Source: UBA5066 sp048500275
GTDB lineage: Bacteria > Acidobacteriota > Thermoanaerobaculia > UBA5066
NCBI GenBank assembly: GCA_048500275.1
Contig: JASNYI010000001.1
Span: forward strand, 2,299,949 to 2,363,948
DNA: 64,000 nt
Direction of reading: 5' to 3'
The position numbers were made by a program, and so were the translations under genes. The notes under the pieces are model-generated. The model made no database searches, was not told the DNA's origin, and worked only from the letters and a program-made list of their open reading frames with translations. Of this stretch, positions 42,060-51,211 are shown piece by piece (the first letter of the stretch is position 1; the number at the start of each line of letters is the position of its first letter).

Positions 42060-42560
42060 ATGCGCGTCCACAACGTCCATCACCGAGAGCTTCCCGTGCC
42101 GCCCGACGTCCTCGGTTCGCTCCTCGACTCATTGGCCGCGCCGAACGATCGCTTGTGGCCCATCGCCGCGTGGCCTCCCATGCGTTTCGATCGGCCACTC
42201 CAGGTCGGGGCCACCGGCGGTCACGGGCCAGTCCGTTACACCGTCGACTCCTACGTTCCCGGCCAGGCCATTTCCTTTCGGTTCACAGCGCCTCCCGGTT
42301 TCAACGGCACCCACAGCTTCCTCGTCGGTCCGGCGCTTTCCGGTTCTCGCATCTCGCATGACCTCCGAATGAACACCACCGGCCCGGGCACGCTGTCATG
42401 GCTTCTCGTCTTTCGTCCACTCCACGACGCCCTTCTCGAGGACTCCCTTCACAGGGCCGCCCTCGCATCCGGCCTTCAAGAAGCGCCACCCACTTGGTCC
42501 CTATGGGTCCGCCTCCTGCGCGCCCTTCTCCGTTCTCGCCGCACCTCGCGCGCAACCTAA
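42060..42560 (+). CDS. Cassette 27: SRPBCC-family protein
   Basis: Protein of 166 residues of the START/Bet v1-like (SRPBCC) superfamily: VHNVHHRELPVPPDVLGSLLDSL, DRLWPIAAWPPMRFDRPLQVGATGGHGPVRYTVDSYVPGQAISFRF, then PLHDALLEDSLHRAAL. This sub-family is small, soluble and presumed to bind a hydrophobic ligand; no ligand is known. ATG 17 bases after the core; stop TAA in attC 27. Confidence 0.8.
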   Translation: MRVHNVHHRELPVPPDVLGSLLDSLAAPNDRLWPIAAWPPMRFDRPLQVGATGGHGPVRYTVDSYVPGQAISFRFTAPPGFNGTHSFLVGPALSGSRISHDLRMNTTGPGTLSWLLVFRPLHDALLEDSLHRAALASGLQEAPPTWSLWVRLLRALLRSRRTSRAT

Positions 42561-42611
42561 CCCGGCTTGCAGCGGACTTCGCTTCGCTCGCCGCTGAAGC
42601 CCCGGTTAGGC
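42555..42611 (+). repeat. attC site 27
   Basis: ACCTAAC to GTTAGGC; T:A arm variant, ACTTCG apex; R'' complements GTTAGGT at the cassette start. Confidence 0.94.
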
Positions 42612-42628
42612 GGCTCCAGGAACCACAC

Positions 42629-43102
42629 ATGTCTCGCTCAGCGTTCCGCGTCTTCGCTACCCTCGTCGTCTTGGCCTCGTCTCCGCTTTCGGGCCAGTCG
42701 CCGCAGCCCCCTCGCGCGCATCAAGTCATCTGCATTCCGCCGACAGCCGGCGCCACCTGCGCGGAGACCTTCGACTTCCAGCGCAACGGTCCAGTCGCCT
42801 TCCTCGCCTTCCTTCGCAACTCCACCACCCCGTTCTCTGTTGCAGGCTTACATAAGGGCTGGCTGCTCCCGAGCGACGTTCCCGTACTTCTAGCGCACGT
42901 GAGCTCGAGCGAACCCTGCGCCCTCGTCGTCATGGCGTCCGCTTCAACTGTTCCACTCGAGCGCTCCACCGTCGGTCAGGAGGCACTCTTTCTGCTCGAT
43001 GGCGTTCGGGGCGGCACCTATCCGCCTACCCTTCATTCACACGCCTATGACTCCAGGCGCCGAGACGCGATCCTCCAGTGGGCTCGGCAACAGCCTCGGT
43101 AG
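42629..43102 (+). CDS. Cassette 28: secreted protein
   Basis: Protein of 157 residues with a signal peptide (MSRSAFRVFATLVVLASSPLSGQ). The mature part has four cysteines (ICIPP, ATCAE, PCALV) and no recognised domain. Preceded by CCAGGAACC. Exported; unknown function. Confidence 0.68.
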   Translation: MSRSAFRVFATLVVLASSPLSGQSPQPPRAHQVICIPPTAGATCAETFDFQRNGPVAFLAFLRNSTTPFSVAGLHKGWLLPSDVPVLLAHVSSSEPCALVVMASASTVPLERSTVGQEALFLLDGVRGGTYPPTLHSHAYDSRRRDAILQWARQQPR

Positions 43103-43123
43103 CTCTCCTTCGCCCCAGTCGCC

Positions 43124-43191
43124 GCCTAACCCCGGCGTGCAGTGGACTCGCTCCGCTTCGCTGCGCTCGCCACTGACGCCAGACGTTAGGC
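43124..43191 (+). repeat. attC site 28
   Basis: 68-base form, GCCTAAC to GTTAGGC, CAGTGG/CCACTG arms. Confidence 0.95.
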
Positions 43192-43203
43192 CGTCGCACC
43201 CAT

Positions 43204-43749
43204 ATGCCCTTCCACTCTGACCTCCTCCGCTTCGAACTCGGTCTCGCGCGGGCCGACGTGCTTCCCGACGTGGCCGTCGACGCCCTCGAACGCGGCATCG
43301 ACTCGCCTGGCCTTCGGATCCTCGCGTCCTACTCCCTTGTTCCCCTCGACCCATACGGCATAGAGGCTGCCTATCGCCAGGTTTGTCACGAGCTCCCCGA
43401 CTTCGCGCCGTCTCGGCAAGAGGCCGCGTTCTGCCTTCTGGAGGCGCTTCTCGCAGACATCGTCTCGGGCAAGGTCGCTCCAGACGTCGGCGTGGACCGG
43501 ATCGTCAGTGACGTCTACCGGCAGGGCGGCTGGGACGACCGCAATGTCCGCTTTGTCGGAGATTCGCTAGGGATCGAACTTCTCTACAGCCAGAGAGACT
43601 CTATCGACGACCTTCGCGAAGCCGCTCATCAGTTTCAGCCGCCCCGAACCAACGCCGAACTGATCCGCGAGACCCTCGACGACATACGCACAGAGGCCGC
43701 CCGCCTTCTCGCCGCGCGCCCCTGGCGTCACGGGCACAGCGCGGCCTAA
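43204..43749 (+). CDS. Cassette 29: hypothetical protein
   Basis: Protein of 181 residues, acidic and helical (AAYRQVCHELPDFAPSRQEAAFCLLEALLADIVSG). ELLYSQRDSIDDLREAAHQ and ELIRETLDDIRTEAARLLAAR follow. ATG 12 bases after the R' core; stop TAA in attC 29. Family not recognised. Confidence 0.66.
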   Translation: MPFHSDLLRFELGLARADVLPDVAVDALERGIDSPGLRILASYSLVPLDPYGIEAAYRQVCHELPDFAPSRQEAAFCLLEALLADIVSGKVAPDVGVDRIVSDVYRQGGWDDRNVRFVGDSLGIELLYSQRDSIDDLREAAHQFQPPRTNAELIRETLDDIRTEAARLLAARPWRHGHSAA

Positions 43750-43801
43750 CCCCGGCGTGCAGTGGACTCGCTGCGCTCGCCACTGACGCCAGACGTTATG
43801 C
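43744..43801 (+). repeat. attC site 29
   Basis: 58-base form, GCCTAAC to GTTATGC, CAGTGG/CCACTG arms. Confidence 0.95.
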
Positions 43802-44294
43802 GGCTCTCGGCTCCTCCGTTCGTGCCATTTCATTTCAGAAGCTTCGGGTCCCGTGCCGCGCGGTCGCACCATCCGGCGTGCAGGCCGGGTGGACCGCCGC
43901 CCCCTGCGGCACCTCCAAGGCGCTCGAGGCCTTCTCGTTCTTCCACACATCTCGTCCTCATCACGACTAACCACCGCATCTACAGGGTCCACGCTGGCGC
44001 CTTTCCGGCGAGAGCGCTCCCGGCCTCCGGTGGTCCTCCGTTCTCGCTTGTCCTCGGTAGCGTCATCGCGCCTCTCACCGTCCAACGGCGCTCAACCCGC
44101 AGGGGGGCACCCCGGCCGTCTCGTTCTGCAATGCCGGGGGCCTGCGTCTCGCGTCTTCCGCTCGGCCTCGTGCTTCCGATAAGTTCCGGCGCCACGGCCA
44201 GGGTTCGGCGGCCCACCCTCACCACCAGACTTTCCTCCGCACATCTCCGTTCGCAGTTCACCCTGCCAACCGCGCCCTCGGACCGGAGCCGGCC
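43796..44294 (+). repeat. Cassette 30: gene-less cassette, family A copy 3
   Basis: Third copy of family A, closer to copy 1 than to copy 2. One differing stretch is CACATCTCGTCCTCATCACG against CGCATCTCGTCCTCTTCCCG, with an indel that breaks any shared frame. Ends GTTATGC and GCATAAC. Confidence 0.65.
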
Positions 44295-44360
44295 GCATAA
44301 CCCGGCTTGCAGCGGACTTCGCTTCGCTGCGCTCGCTCGCCGCTGAAGCCCCGGTTAGAT
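44295..44360 (+). repeat. attC site 30
   Basis: GCATAAC to GTTAGAT; T:A arm variant, ACTTCG apex. Confidence 0.93.
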
Positions 44361-44573
44361 CGCAGCCTTTCAACGTCTCGGCTCCGGACAGGTCCCGTCG
44401 CTTGTTCGACCTCCTCGGCTCCTCAGCGCTTCACGGAGGCGCGCTCAACGGCCCCTGGCTCGAACGCCTCGCCTCTCTGGAATCGTCCCCGCAGCCATCG
44501 ACTCATTCAGCCGTGGCATCGCCATTTCGGCCCTTCGCTCTCGGCTGGCGTCCTTCCCGCCTCCCGAGCTGCG
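44355..44573 (+). repeat. Cassette 31: gene-less cassette, family B copy 2
   Basis: Nearly identical to cassette 23. Differences include CTCCTCGG for CGCCTCGG and CAACGGCCC for CAACAGCCC. Confidence 0.65.
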
Positions 44574-44641
44574 GTCTAACCCCGGCGTGCAGGGGACTCG
44601 CTCCGCTGCGCTGCGCTCGCCCCTGACGCGGTCGGTTAGAT
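44574..44641 (+). repeat. attC site 31
   Basis: GTCTAAC to GTTAGAT; CAGGGG/CCCCTG arms. Confidence 0.93.
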
Positions 44642-44854
44642 CGCAGCCTTTCAACGTCTCGGCTCCGGACAGGTCCCGTCGCTTGTTCGACCGCCTCGGC
44701 TCCTCAACGCTTCACGGAGGCGCGCTCAACAGCCCCTGGCTCGAACGCCTCGCCTCTCTGGAATCGTCCCCGCAGCCATCGACTCATTCAGCCGTGGCAT
44801 CGCCATTTCGGCCCTCCGCTCTCGGCTGGCGTCCTTCCCGCCTCCCGAGCTGCG
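44636..44854 (+). repeat. Cassette 32: gene-less cassette, family B copy 3
   Basis: Tandem third copy of family B, matching cassette 23 at the positions where cassette 31 differs. Confidence 0.65.
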
Positions 44855-44917
44855 GTCTAACCCCGGCGTGCAGGGGACTCGCTCCGCTGCGCTGCGCTGC
44901 GGCGCGGTCGGTTGGAG
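44855..44917 (+). repeat. attC site 32, right half damaged
   Basis: Starts normally (GTCTAACCCCGGCGTGCAGG) but from about 44899 the right arm is shortened and the core reads GTTGGAG. This is where the error-rich stretch begins. Confidence 0.8.
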
Positions 44918-44929
44918 CCGGAACCTCAA

Positions 44930-45620
44930 ATGAACAAGCAGGCTCTAATCGCGTCCGTCCGGTGCTGAGAGGTACGACGCGCGCGGCACGGTCGCTCGAG
45001 CCGACTTCCCGCCCGCACCGGCACAGCCGGGGTCCCGCCGGTTCGCCAAGCGACCTTCCCCACGAGATCACGGACTTCATCCGGGCACCCGATCGGTCGC
45101 TTTCATCACCGGATCGAACTCTTCTTCGCGGTCTATGACGACATGCCCGCTTACGGGCATCTCGTAATACTCCGTACACCACTTACCCTTACTTCGACGC
45201 CTCCGATCGCTCTCGCTTTTGGTGGGGGCCACGTTCGGACCCGGCTCGTGAGCCTGACCCGCTTATTCGGCAGCCGCTTCTCTACTGTCTATGGTGCGAC
45301 TACTTCGAAAGAACCCTGACACACCGTGGCGGAGGCCTGGCGCGCCGTCACCGCGCTTCCACACCATCTCGCGATCTCCTCGAGGCGCGTCCTGCCTGTG
45401 TCTGGTCCGTTCATACCCCATCAAGCGGTCCCTCTATCGTGACTTCTTCGCGATGCCGAGGTTCCAGCAAACCATCTTTCGCAGCATTCAGCGCAGCGTC
45501 TTCGACGTCTACGGGAATGTGGACGCACGGCTTGCCGCCAGAGGCTCCTATCTCGGCTGTCGTTGCCCGCCAGCATTGAGCTGGCGCTTTCTCACAGCGC
45601 TTCGGGCCAGGTCCGTCTAA
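44930..45620 (+). pseudogene. Cassette 33: frame-disrupted copy of the cassette 24 gene
   Basis: Aligns over its whole length with 38111-38791 but carries many one- to four-base insertions and deletions (for example GTCCGTCCGGTGC for GTCCGTCGGTGC), so no frame survives. Changes are spread evenly and also affect the attC and IS beyond. I favour unpolished sequence over natural decay; a functional copy may exist in the real genome. Confidence 0.8.
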
Positions 45621-45639
45621 CCCACGGCGTTAGCGGACT

Positions 45640-47196
45640 TCCATCAGAAAGGCCGGACGACACATCAAGTGAGACGAGGGGTGCTCTCTCCGTCGGACCC
45701 GGTTTGGAATCGCCATGCTTCCATTCGCACTCACCAGGGCGCCTCGCGACGGTCCAGGTGCATGAGGGAGTCCGAGCTGAAAGGGGGCGCTGCCATCTCG
45801 CTATCGGTTTTCTGGAGAGACCGGTTGGCTCTCCGGACCCAGTCGCTTCGCAGTCGCCCAGACAGGGGCGTCCGATCCGTTCCGCCAATTCCGTTTCGTC
45901 TCGCTAGTCCCGTCCGGTGCCTGAGTTCGGTTCCCTACTTACTTCTAGAAAGCTCTCGTCGTGCCCTCTACGCCTTCATAGTCTCGGGCAGGGGCGCGAG
46001 GCACGTCCGTCCTCGTAGACACTCCCCGATCGCCGCAGCATTGCAGCAGCACCGCCAGCTTGCCACGGCGATGACCGCCCGCTTCTTGGCGTACTTGCCG
46101 CCCCGACCCTCCAGCGCCAGCCCGAACCGGCGCAGGTCGCAGTCCACGGCCAGGCTGGCCCCAGAGATGTCTGCGGCCTGCACCTTTGAAGCTGCGCATG
46201 GCCGTCTCCCTCTTCGTGATCCTCCAGCTGCGGGTCGCTGTCCCACTTCTGCCGTCGGGCAGGACCAACCCGAGGTACGGGCCCACCATTCCGGCTCTTC
46301 TACTCCGAACCGGTTCGGCGTCTCCAGCGTCAGGACAGGCCAGCGATGGGATGAACCCACCCGTGAGAACCTGCCGCAGCAGGCCGTTTCGAGAATTACT
46401 TCGTCTTCGCCATCTCCGCACTCTCTGGTTCAGCACTGGATCTGCTCCGGGTCGCGTCGTCGCGCCGGAAGACTCCTTCCGGCTCACTCCGGCAGCATCG
46501 ATTCCGTCTCGGCCGTAGGCTCCTCGTCGAGCTCGCCTTCAACCGACCACCCGGCCGACACGGCCGCGCCGGGCATGCCCGTCAGCTTCACCCGCGTCCG
46601 CACCAAAGAGGCCCTCGCCCGCAGCACCGCCGGGTCCATAGCGCGACACTCCTCGTCGCGATTGCTTCTGCCGGCGACAGCAGCGCCGGATCATCCGAGC
46701 CACCCGCGCCAGCGACCGCGCGTCCACCCGGTCCGTCTTGCCTCGGTTCTGGTAGATGAACCGCAGCTTTCACTGAAGTTCGCCACCAGCACCTCGTGCC
46801 CCATCTCCCTCAACAACCGGCTCACCCACGGCGAGTGCGTCCCCCACTTCCATCGCGATGCGGCACTTCCCGAGCCGCTCCACGTCGAAAGACCCGCGTC
46901 AGGCCGCTCTTCGTCGTGGCCACCCGCGTCTCCTCGACGATCTCGCCCATCGAGTCCAGCACGCAGAGCTGGCTCATCCGATCCCCGAGGTCCAGACCGA
47001 TCGTCAGGCTCCTCGCCATTCCCGCCGACGCCGAATCCGCACCCTTGATCCCTCCCGCCCCCTTCGTCTCCCGTGTCCTCCTCGTCGCCTCGGTGCTACG
47101 CTTCTTCATGGCCGGTCTCCCTTCTGGGCCTCGAGCCCGTCTTCTTTGCAGCTGATCTTCAGACTGCGGCGGGAGACCGGCCTTCTCATTCCATCT
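45640..47196 (-). mobile_element. IS110/IS1111-like element, copy 3 (disrupted)
   Basis: Full-length copy (about 1557 bases) in the same attC position, with dense small indels from its left end to about 46890 and a clean right end. The guide-RNA target loop is also affected (the left guide reads AGTCGCTT). Confidence 0.88.
45966..47109 (-). pseudogene. IS110-family transposase remnant, copy 3
   Basis: The first about 70 codons (from ATG 47109-47107) match the intact transposase; beyond that repeated frameshifts destroy the frame. The true state depends on whether the indels are real. Confidence 0.8.
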
Positions 47197-47258
47197 CGCG
47201 CTGCTTCGCCGCGCTCGCCGCTGACGCCCACGGTTAGACGCTGGAGGAGAAGTCCTCG

Positions 47259-47870
47259 GTGCTGCAGACGCCCATCCCAGAGCGTGACGCATTCATGAAT
47301 CACAAGCTGTCCCTCCTCATCCGCGCCGTAGCCGCGACCCTCATCGGGGCCCTCGTCGCGGCTGGCGCCTTCGCCGTCTACCTCGCTTTCGCGCCACCTC
47401 TCTCAGATTTCGACGGCGAGCCGCTCTATGCGGCCGTGGCCCTCGTCATCGGGGCAGGCCTCTCCATTGCATTGGCGTGTTACGCCGCGCGGTCGGTCAT
47501 CCGTGCCGCAGCCATCTCGCCCGACGGGCGTCCGCATCCAGGCATCGCTGTTCGGGCAGCTGCATTTGCGGTTCTTCTGGGCTATGCGATCACGAGTATC
47601 TTCGGCGTACCCGCCGTTCAATCGGCCCTGACGGCAGATGCACTTTCAGCCTACAAGGCTGCAAGGCACGATCGTGCTGCCTCGGGCGACGTCTGGCCCG
47701 TCCATCCCGTCATCCGCCTCAAAGCCGCTCTTCCGCTCCTGCCGGGCATCATCCTCTCGTACCACGAATATCAGGTCGCGTCCCTCAACGGTTGGGGTGG
47801 CTGGGAGGTTCATGTCTGGTTCGGCGGGCCACCGAGATCCGTCTATCGCCTCATGGCCTGGATCTCGTAG
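47259..47870 (+). CDS. Cassette 34: membrane protein
   Basis: Protein of 203 residues from GTG 47259 (GGAGGA ten bases upstream) or of 191 from ATG 47295. Three hydrophobic helices (AVAATLIGALVAAGAFAVYLAF, YAAVALVIGAGLSIALACYAA, IAVRAAAFAVLLGYAITSIFG) are followed by a C-terminal part with LPLLPGIILSYHEYQVASLNGWGGWEVHVWFGG. Family unknown. Confidence 0.68.
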   Translation: MLQTPIPERDAFMNHKLSLLIRAVAATLIGALVAAGAFAVYLAFAPPLSDFDGEPLYAAVALVIGAGLSIALACYAARSVIRAAAISPDGRPHPGIAVRAAAFAVLLGYAITSIFGVPAVQSALTADALSAYKAARHDRAASGDVWPVHPVIRLKAALPLLPGIILSYHEYQVASLNGWGGWEVHVWFGGPPRSVYRLMAWIS

Positions 47871-47879
47871 TCGGCCAGC

Positions 47880-47946
47880 GTCTAACCCGGCGTGCAGCGG
47901 ACTCGCGCTGCTTCGCCGCGCTCGCCGCTGACGCCCGCGGTTAGGT
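47880..47946 (+). repeat. attC site 34
   Basis: GTCTAAC to GTTAGGT; CAGCGG/CCGCTG arms, apex CAGCGGACTCGCGCTG, unoccupied. R'' matches GTTAGAC at the cassette start. Confidence 0.93.
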
Positions 47947-48041
47947 GTGCTTCCGCATCCGGCGTCGTCCTTCGCGAGCGTCGCCTCCGGGTGTCTCGGG
48001 CCTCGGCGCGGTCATTGCTTGCACCGGAACGAGGTGAATCG

Positions 48042-48443
48042 ATGTCCACACGTCAGGTCGGCCTCATTCTCGCCGTAGCCCTGGCTGTCTTCTCTGCGTC
48101 CTGTACTACCGCACACTTCGTTCCGATCTCGGCCGCACCACAGTCCGCCTCAATCGTCCCCCCCGACGCCGTCGTCGTCCTGAAAGCCCCACCCCCGTCT
48201 GGCTTTCAGGAGCTCGGTGACATCGTTCTGCAATGGAAAGGTGCCCCGAACGATGAGGCTATCCTCCGTCTCGTACGCAGGAAGGCCTCTGAGGTCGGAG
48301 CAAGTGCTGTCGTCCTGGTTGATAGCTTCGGCGTCGGGTCAATGGATTTTTCCGCCGACGGCGAGGGGGCCAGCCTCCGTGGCTCCATGCGGCGCTCCTA
48401 CAAGTTCCGGGCTCTTCGGCCTACTCTCCCACTAAGCTCGTAG
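48042..48443 (+). CDS. Cassette 35: small lipoprotein, family C
   Basis: Protein of 133 residues with a lipoprotein signal (VGLILAVALAVFSASC). The mature domain PPDAVVVLKAPPPSGFQELGDIVLQWKG, DEAILRLVRRKASEVGASAVVLVDSFGVG and RRSYKFRALRP is shared with cassettes 40 and 41. Layout (LG strand, helix with K-A/A-A, GA-x-AVV strand) resembles DUF4156. Membrane-anchored; role unknown. Cassette 41 protein is its close paralogue. Confidence 0.78.
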   Translation: MSTRQVGLILAVALAVFSASCTTAHFVPISAAPQSASIVPPDAVVVLKAPPPSGFQELGDIVLQWKGAPNDEAILRLVRRKASEVGASAVVLVDSFGVGSMDFSADGEGASLRGSMRRSYKFRALRPTLPLSS

Positions 48444-48458
48444 CCCTTACAACGGCCC

Positions 48459-48515
48459 ACCTAACCCGGGTTGCAGCGGACTTCGCTTCGCTCGCCGCTG
48501 AACCCACGGTTAGGC
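48459..48515 (+). repeat. attC site 35
   Basis: ACCTAAC to GTTAGGC; GGGTTGCAGCGG/CCGCTGAAC arms, ACTTCG apex. Confidence 0.93.
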
Positions 48516-48590
48516 TGTGCGAGGACACGCCTTGCCATCATCGAGTGCCCACCGCCCTTTCTGCCGGCGAACGCGCCACACCTGACGCAC

Positions 48591-48809
48591 ATGACGCACC
48601 ACACGACCGATTCCGACTGGTCCGTCGTCGACGCTCATCTCTACGCCGGCGAACGCCTACTCGCGCTTCAAGAGCTCGCGACCCGCACGCAACTGCCTCT
48701 CGAGACCGCACTCCTCCGTCTTCGAGACCGCTACACCTTCCTTCGCGCCACCCGGCCAGATGGCTTCACTCACGGCCCCGAAGGCTACTGGGACGGGTTC
48801 TATTCATAG
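48591..48809 (+). CDS. Cassette 36: small hypothetical protein
   Basis: Protein of 72 residues. DAHLYAGERLLALQELATRTQLPLETALLRLRDRY looks like a small helical, ribbon- or HTH-like unit; FTHGPEGYWDGFYS ends it. ATG 48591 is preceded by no clear RBS. About 175 bases without a gene follow to attC 36. Confidence 0.55.
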   Translation: MTHHTTDSDWSVVDAHLYAGERLLALQELATRTQLPLETALLRLRDRYTFLRATRPDGFTHGPEGYWDGFYS

Positions 48810-48984
48810 GCATCGAGGCTTCGGGGCATCGCTCCTTTGCTGCGGTTCCCGAGCCGCATCTCTCTATCCGTCGGCCGGTGCGGGCTCTCCTCCCCACGCG
48901 AACCTCCCTCAAGAACGCAGCGGCGTCTTCCGGTCGGCCCTGTTGTCACGTCTCGCCGTGCATGTCCCCTCGTATTGCCGCCCA

Positions 48985-49042
48985 GCCTAACCCCGGCGTG
49001 CAGTGGACTCGCTGCGCTCGCCACTGACGCCCGACGTTAGGC
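48985..49042 (+). repeat. attC site 36
   Basis: 58-base form, GCCTAAC to GTTAGGC, CAGTGG/CCACTG arms. Confidence 0.95.
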
Positions 49043-49521
49043 ACGGCTGCGCGGCGCAGTCCTTGGCTCTGGCAGGCCTCGGCCTCTACGGCACATCCAT
49101 CGAGTCGGCGCGTCACGGACCCCGCCTCTACATCGAGGCCTCACGGCTTTCCCGCTCACAACCCGCGTGCCGTCAGGCATCGCTCCTTCGCCAGGGTAGC
49201 TACCGGGTCTTCCCCGAACACAACCACGTGCGTCAAACGACCTTGACGGCTCGCCCACCTTGGTTCGCCGTCCCACCGCGTCGTCGCTGCCAGCACATCC
49301 CGTTCTTCAGGGCGTCTCGGGTCCACTCACCACAGGCACAGCTTCGGCCCTCGCGCCACATCGAGTCTCGCCGAGAGGCTCGCGATGTCGGGGCGTCGTT
49401 CAACCAGCGGCTGCCGGCTCAACATCGCCTTGTCAGCGCACCGGCCGAGCCGCCCACGGGCCTTCCCACGCGCTTCGGCCGTCCCTGTCTTCTTCTCACC
49501 GCCCCGTGTCCATTCGGCCGT
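49037..49521 (+). repeat. Cassette 37: no convincing gene, family D copy 2
   Basis: Relative of cassette 3; shared ends and alignable interior, including GGCTCGCCCAC near the middle. No start codon with RBS is conserved between the two. Confidence 0.5.
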
Positions 49522-49579
49522 GCCTAACCCCGGCGTGCAGTGGACTCGCTGCGCTCGCCACTGACGCCAGACGTTATGC
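49522..49579 (+). repeat. attC site 37
   Basis: 58-base form, GCCTAAC to GTTATGC, CAGTGG/CCACTG arms. Confidence 0.95.
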
Positions 49580-49611
49580 AGCAGCAAGGCACATCCTTCG
49601 AAAGGACTCCT

Positions 49612-50055
49612 ATGCACCGCTCAGCAGCCGCCCTCGTCTTCGCCGCGACCTTCGTCGCCGCCGCAGCCCAAGCCGTCGAGCCGTGCTCTCCTCGCCCCAT
49701 GCAGCCGCAGCACGTTCCGGCCTTTGTCTCCCAGGCCGCCCCTGTCAGCGCCACCTCGGCAGTCCAGACTTCCTTCAGCCGCCTCGCATCTGAACTCGAC
49801 ATTCAAGCCGACTGTCTCCGCTGGGAAGCCTCCCTCACCCCTCGTGCCGAGTTCATCGGCACGGTTCCCATCGGGTCGCCCGTGGCCTACAGCGCCAGTC
49901 CCTCCTCTCCCGAGAACCGCATCGTCGTCGAACCCATACCCGTCGGATCACCCGCCTCGCGGCTTCCCGCAGGCACTCTTCCGCAGTTCTCCCTCCAGTC
50001 CACCGAAGGCCCACGCTCCTTCAGCCTCGGCGCAGTCTTTCCGCCCGTTCCATAA
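49612..50055 (+). CDS. Cassette 38: secreted protein, paralogue of cassette 9
   Basis: Protein of 147 residues with a signal peptide (MHRSAAALVFAATFVAAAAQAVEP). The shared family segment is CLRWEASLTPRAEFIGTVPIGS near 75-96 and the end is RSFSLGAVFPPVP. Both family members sit in cassettes that begin GTTATGC and end GCATAAC and have similar leader lengths (about 32 bases). Exported; unknown function. Confidence 0.75.
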   Translation: MHRSAAALVFAATFVAAAAQAVEPCSPRPMQPQHVPAFVSQAAPVSATSAVQTSFSRLASELDIQADCLRWEASLTPRAEFIGTVPIGSPVAYSASPSSPENRIVVEPIPVGSPASRLPAGTLPQFSLQSTEGPRSFSLGAVFPPVP

Positions 50056-50067
50056 GTCCACACTGCT

Positions 50068-50124
50068 GCATAACCCGGCTTGCAGCGGACTTCGCTTCGC
50101 TCGCCGCTGAAGCCCCGGTTAGGC
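50068..50124 (+). repeat. attC site 38
   Basis: GCATAAC to GTTAGGC; T:A arm variant, ACTTCG apex. Confidence 0.93.
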
Positions 50125-50188
50125 CCCTCAGTCGTGCACCGCACGTTGAGAGCACAACAGTAGGAACGCCCGGTTGCATGCACCTGTG

Positions 50189-51211
50189 ATGGCACATTCG
50201 CGCGCTCAGATTCGACATGGGGCCCAGAGGGTGGCCGTTACACCTCCGCTCTTGCTCCTCTGTCTAGCGGGCGGCATAGCGTTGGCGACGAGTGTGGCCG
50301 GGTGCCGGAGCGTCGCGCGAGCCACCGAGGCGGTGCCGTCGCAACCTGCCCACGACGACGGAACCATCGAGTCGCTGGCCCTCGTTCTCCGCACTGAGCG
50401 GTCGGAGTACTTCAGGCTGACCTATTGGAGCGACGGCCTGCGGGTCAAGGGCTACCTGGGGAGCCCCCGTCACGGCGCGTCCCTGCCAGCGGTGATCTTC
50501 AACAGAGGCGGCAACCGGGAGTTCAGCGCCCTCGTAGGGCGAGAGATCGTCCCGCTGGTGGAGGCCGGCTTCGTCGCTGTCGCGTCGCAGTACCGCGGCA
50601 ACTCAGGAGGGGAAGGAACCGAGGAGTTCGGAGGCGCCGACGTAGCCGACGTTCTCAACCTGGTGCCCCTGCTGAAGCACCTCCCCAAGGTGAATCCCGA
50701 GAGAATCGGCATGTTGGGGGTCTCGAGGGGAGGAATGATGACCTTCCTTGCGCTGAAACAGGAGATGCTCAGAGGACGGCACGACATCAAGGCCGCAGCC
50801 GTGATCGGTGGCGCCGCCGACCTGCTCGCCTTGGTCGACGCACGCCCCGAGATGGTTCAGGTCTACCTCGACCTCATCGGACGATGGCCCGATGAGGCCC
50901 CCTATCGGGAGCGTTCGGCGGTCTTCTGGCCGGAGCTGATCAACGCGCCGCTCCTGATTCAGCACGGCGAGTCGGATCAGGAGGTACCAGTGGAGCAGTC
51001 CAGGCGGCTCGCCGAACTGCTGACCAACGCGGGGAAGGTGGTCCGCCTCGTCACCTATCCTGGCGACGACCATCCGCTAAGCGCTCACGACCTGGGCTTG
51101 CCGGAGACGCTGGCCTGGCTGCAGCAACATCTCGGCACCCCGGGCGAGGATCACTCGTATGAGAGTCACAAGCAGGCGATGAAGGAGGCCTTCCAGGCTT
51201 GGCCAAAGTAG
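50189..51211 (+). CDS. Cassette 39: exported alpha/beta hydrolase, S9-like
   Basis: Protein of 340 residues, with an N-terminal hydrophobic segment ending in a possible lipobox (GGIALATSVAGC). The core has PAVIFNRGGNREF, VASQYRGNSGGEGTEEFGGADVADVLNLV, nucleophile GVSRGG, LIQHGESDQEVPVEQS and DDHPLS, i.e. Ser, Asp and His of the prolyl-oligopeptidase/dipeptidyl-peptidase family. It looks like a complete enzyme. ATG 50189 is used; GTG 50186 or TTG 50174 are possible. Its composition (more AGG/CGG and GTC/GTG) differs from neighbouring cassettes, suggesting a different origin. Confidence 0.8.
   Translation: MAHSRAQIRHGAQRVAVTPPLLLLCLAGGIALATSVAGCRSVARATEAVPSQPAHDDGTIESLALVLRTERSEYFRLTYWSDGLRVKGYLGSPRHGASLPAVIFNRGGNREFSALVGREIVPLVEAGFVAVASQYRGNSGGEGTEEFGGADVADVLNLVPLLKHLPKVNPERIGMLGVSRGGMMTFLALKQEMLRGRHDIKAAAVIGGAADLLALVDARPEMVQVYLDLIGRWPDEAPYRERSAVFWPELINAPLLIQHGESDQEVPVEQSRRLAELLTNAGKVVRLVTYPGDDHPLSAHDLGLPETLAWLQQHLGTPGEDHSYESHKQAMKEAFQAWPK

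Larger units (their letters stand above)
45615..47239 (+). repeat. attC site 33, split by IS110-family copy 3
   Basis: Left half from GTCTAAC (45615) with errors (CCCACGGCGTTAGCGGACT); right half 47197-47239 ends GTTAGAC and is of the G:C arm type (CCGCTGACGCC). Confidence 0.8.

Noticed and set aside
45669..47048. 459-residue open frame across the disrupted IS copy 3
   Set aside because: It results from frameshifts joining antisense frames of the transposase; it is absent in intact copies.
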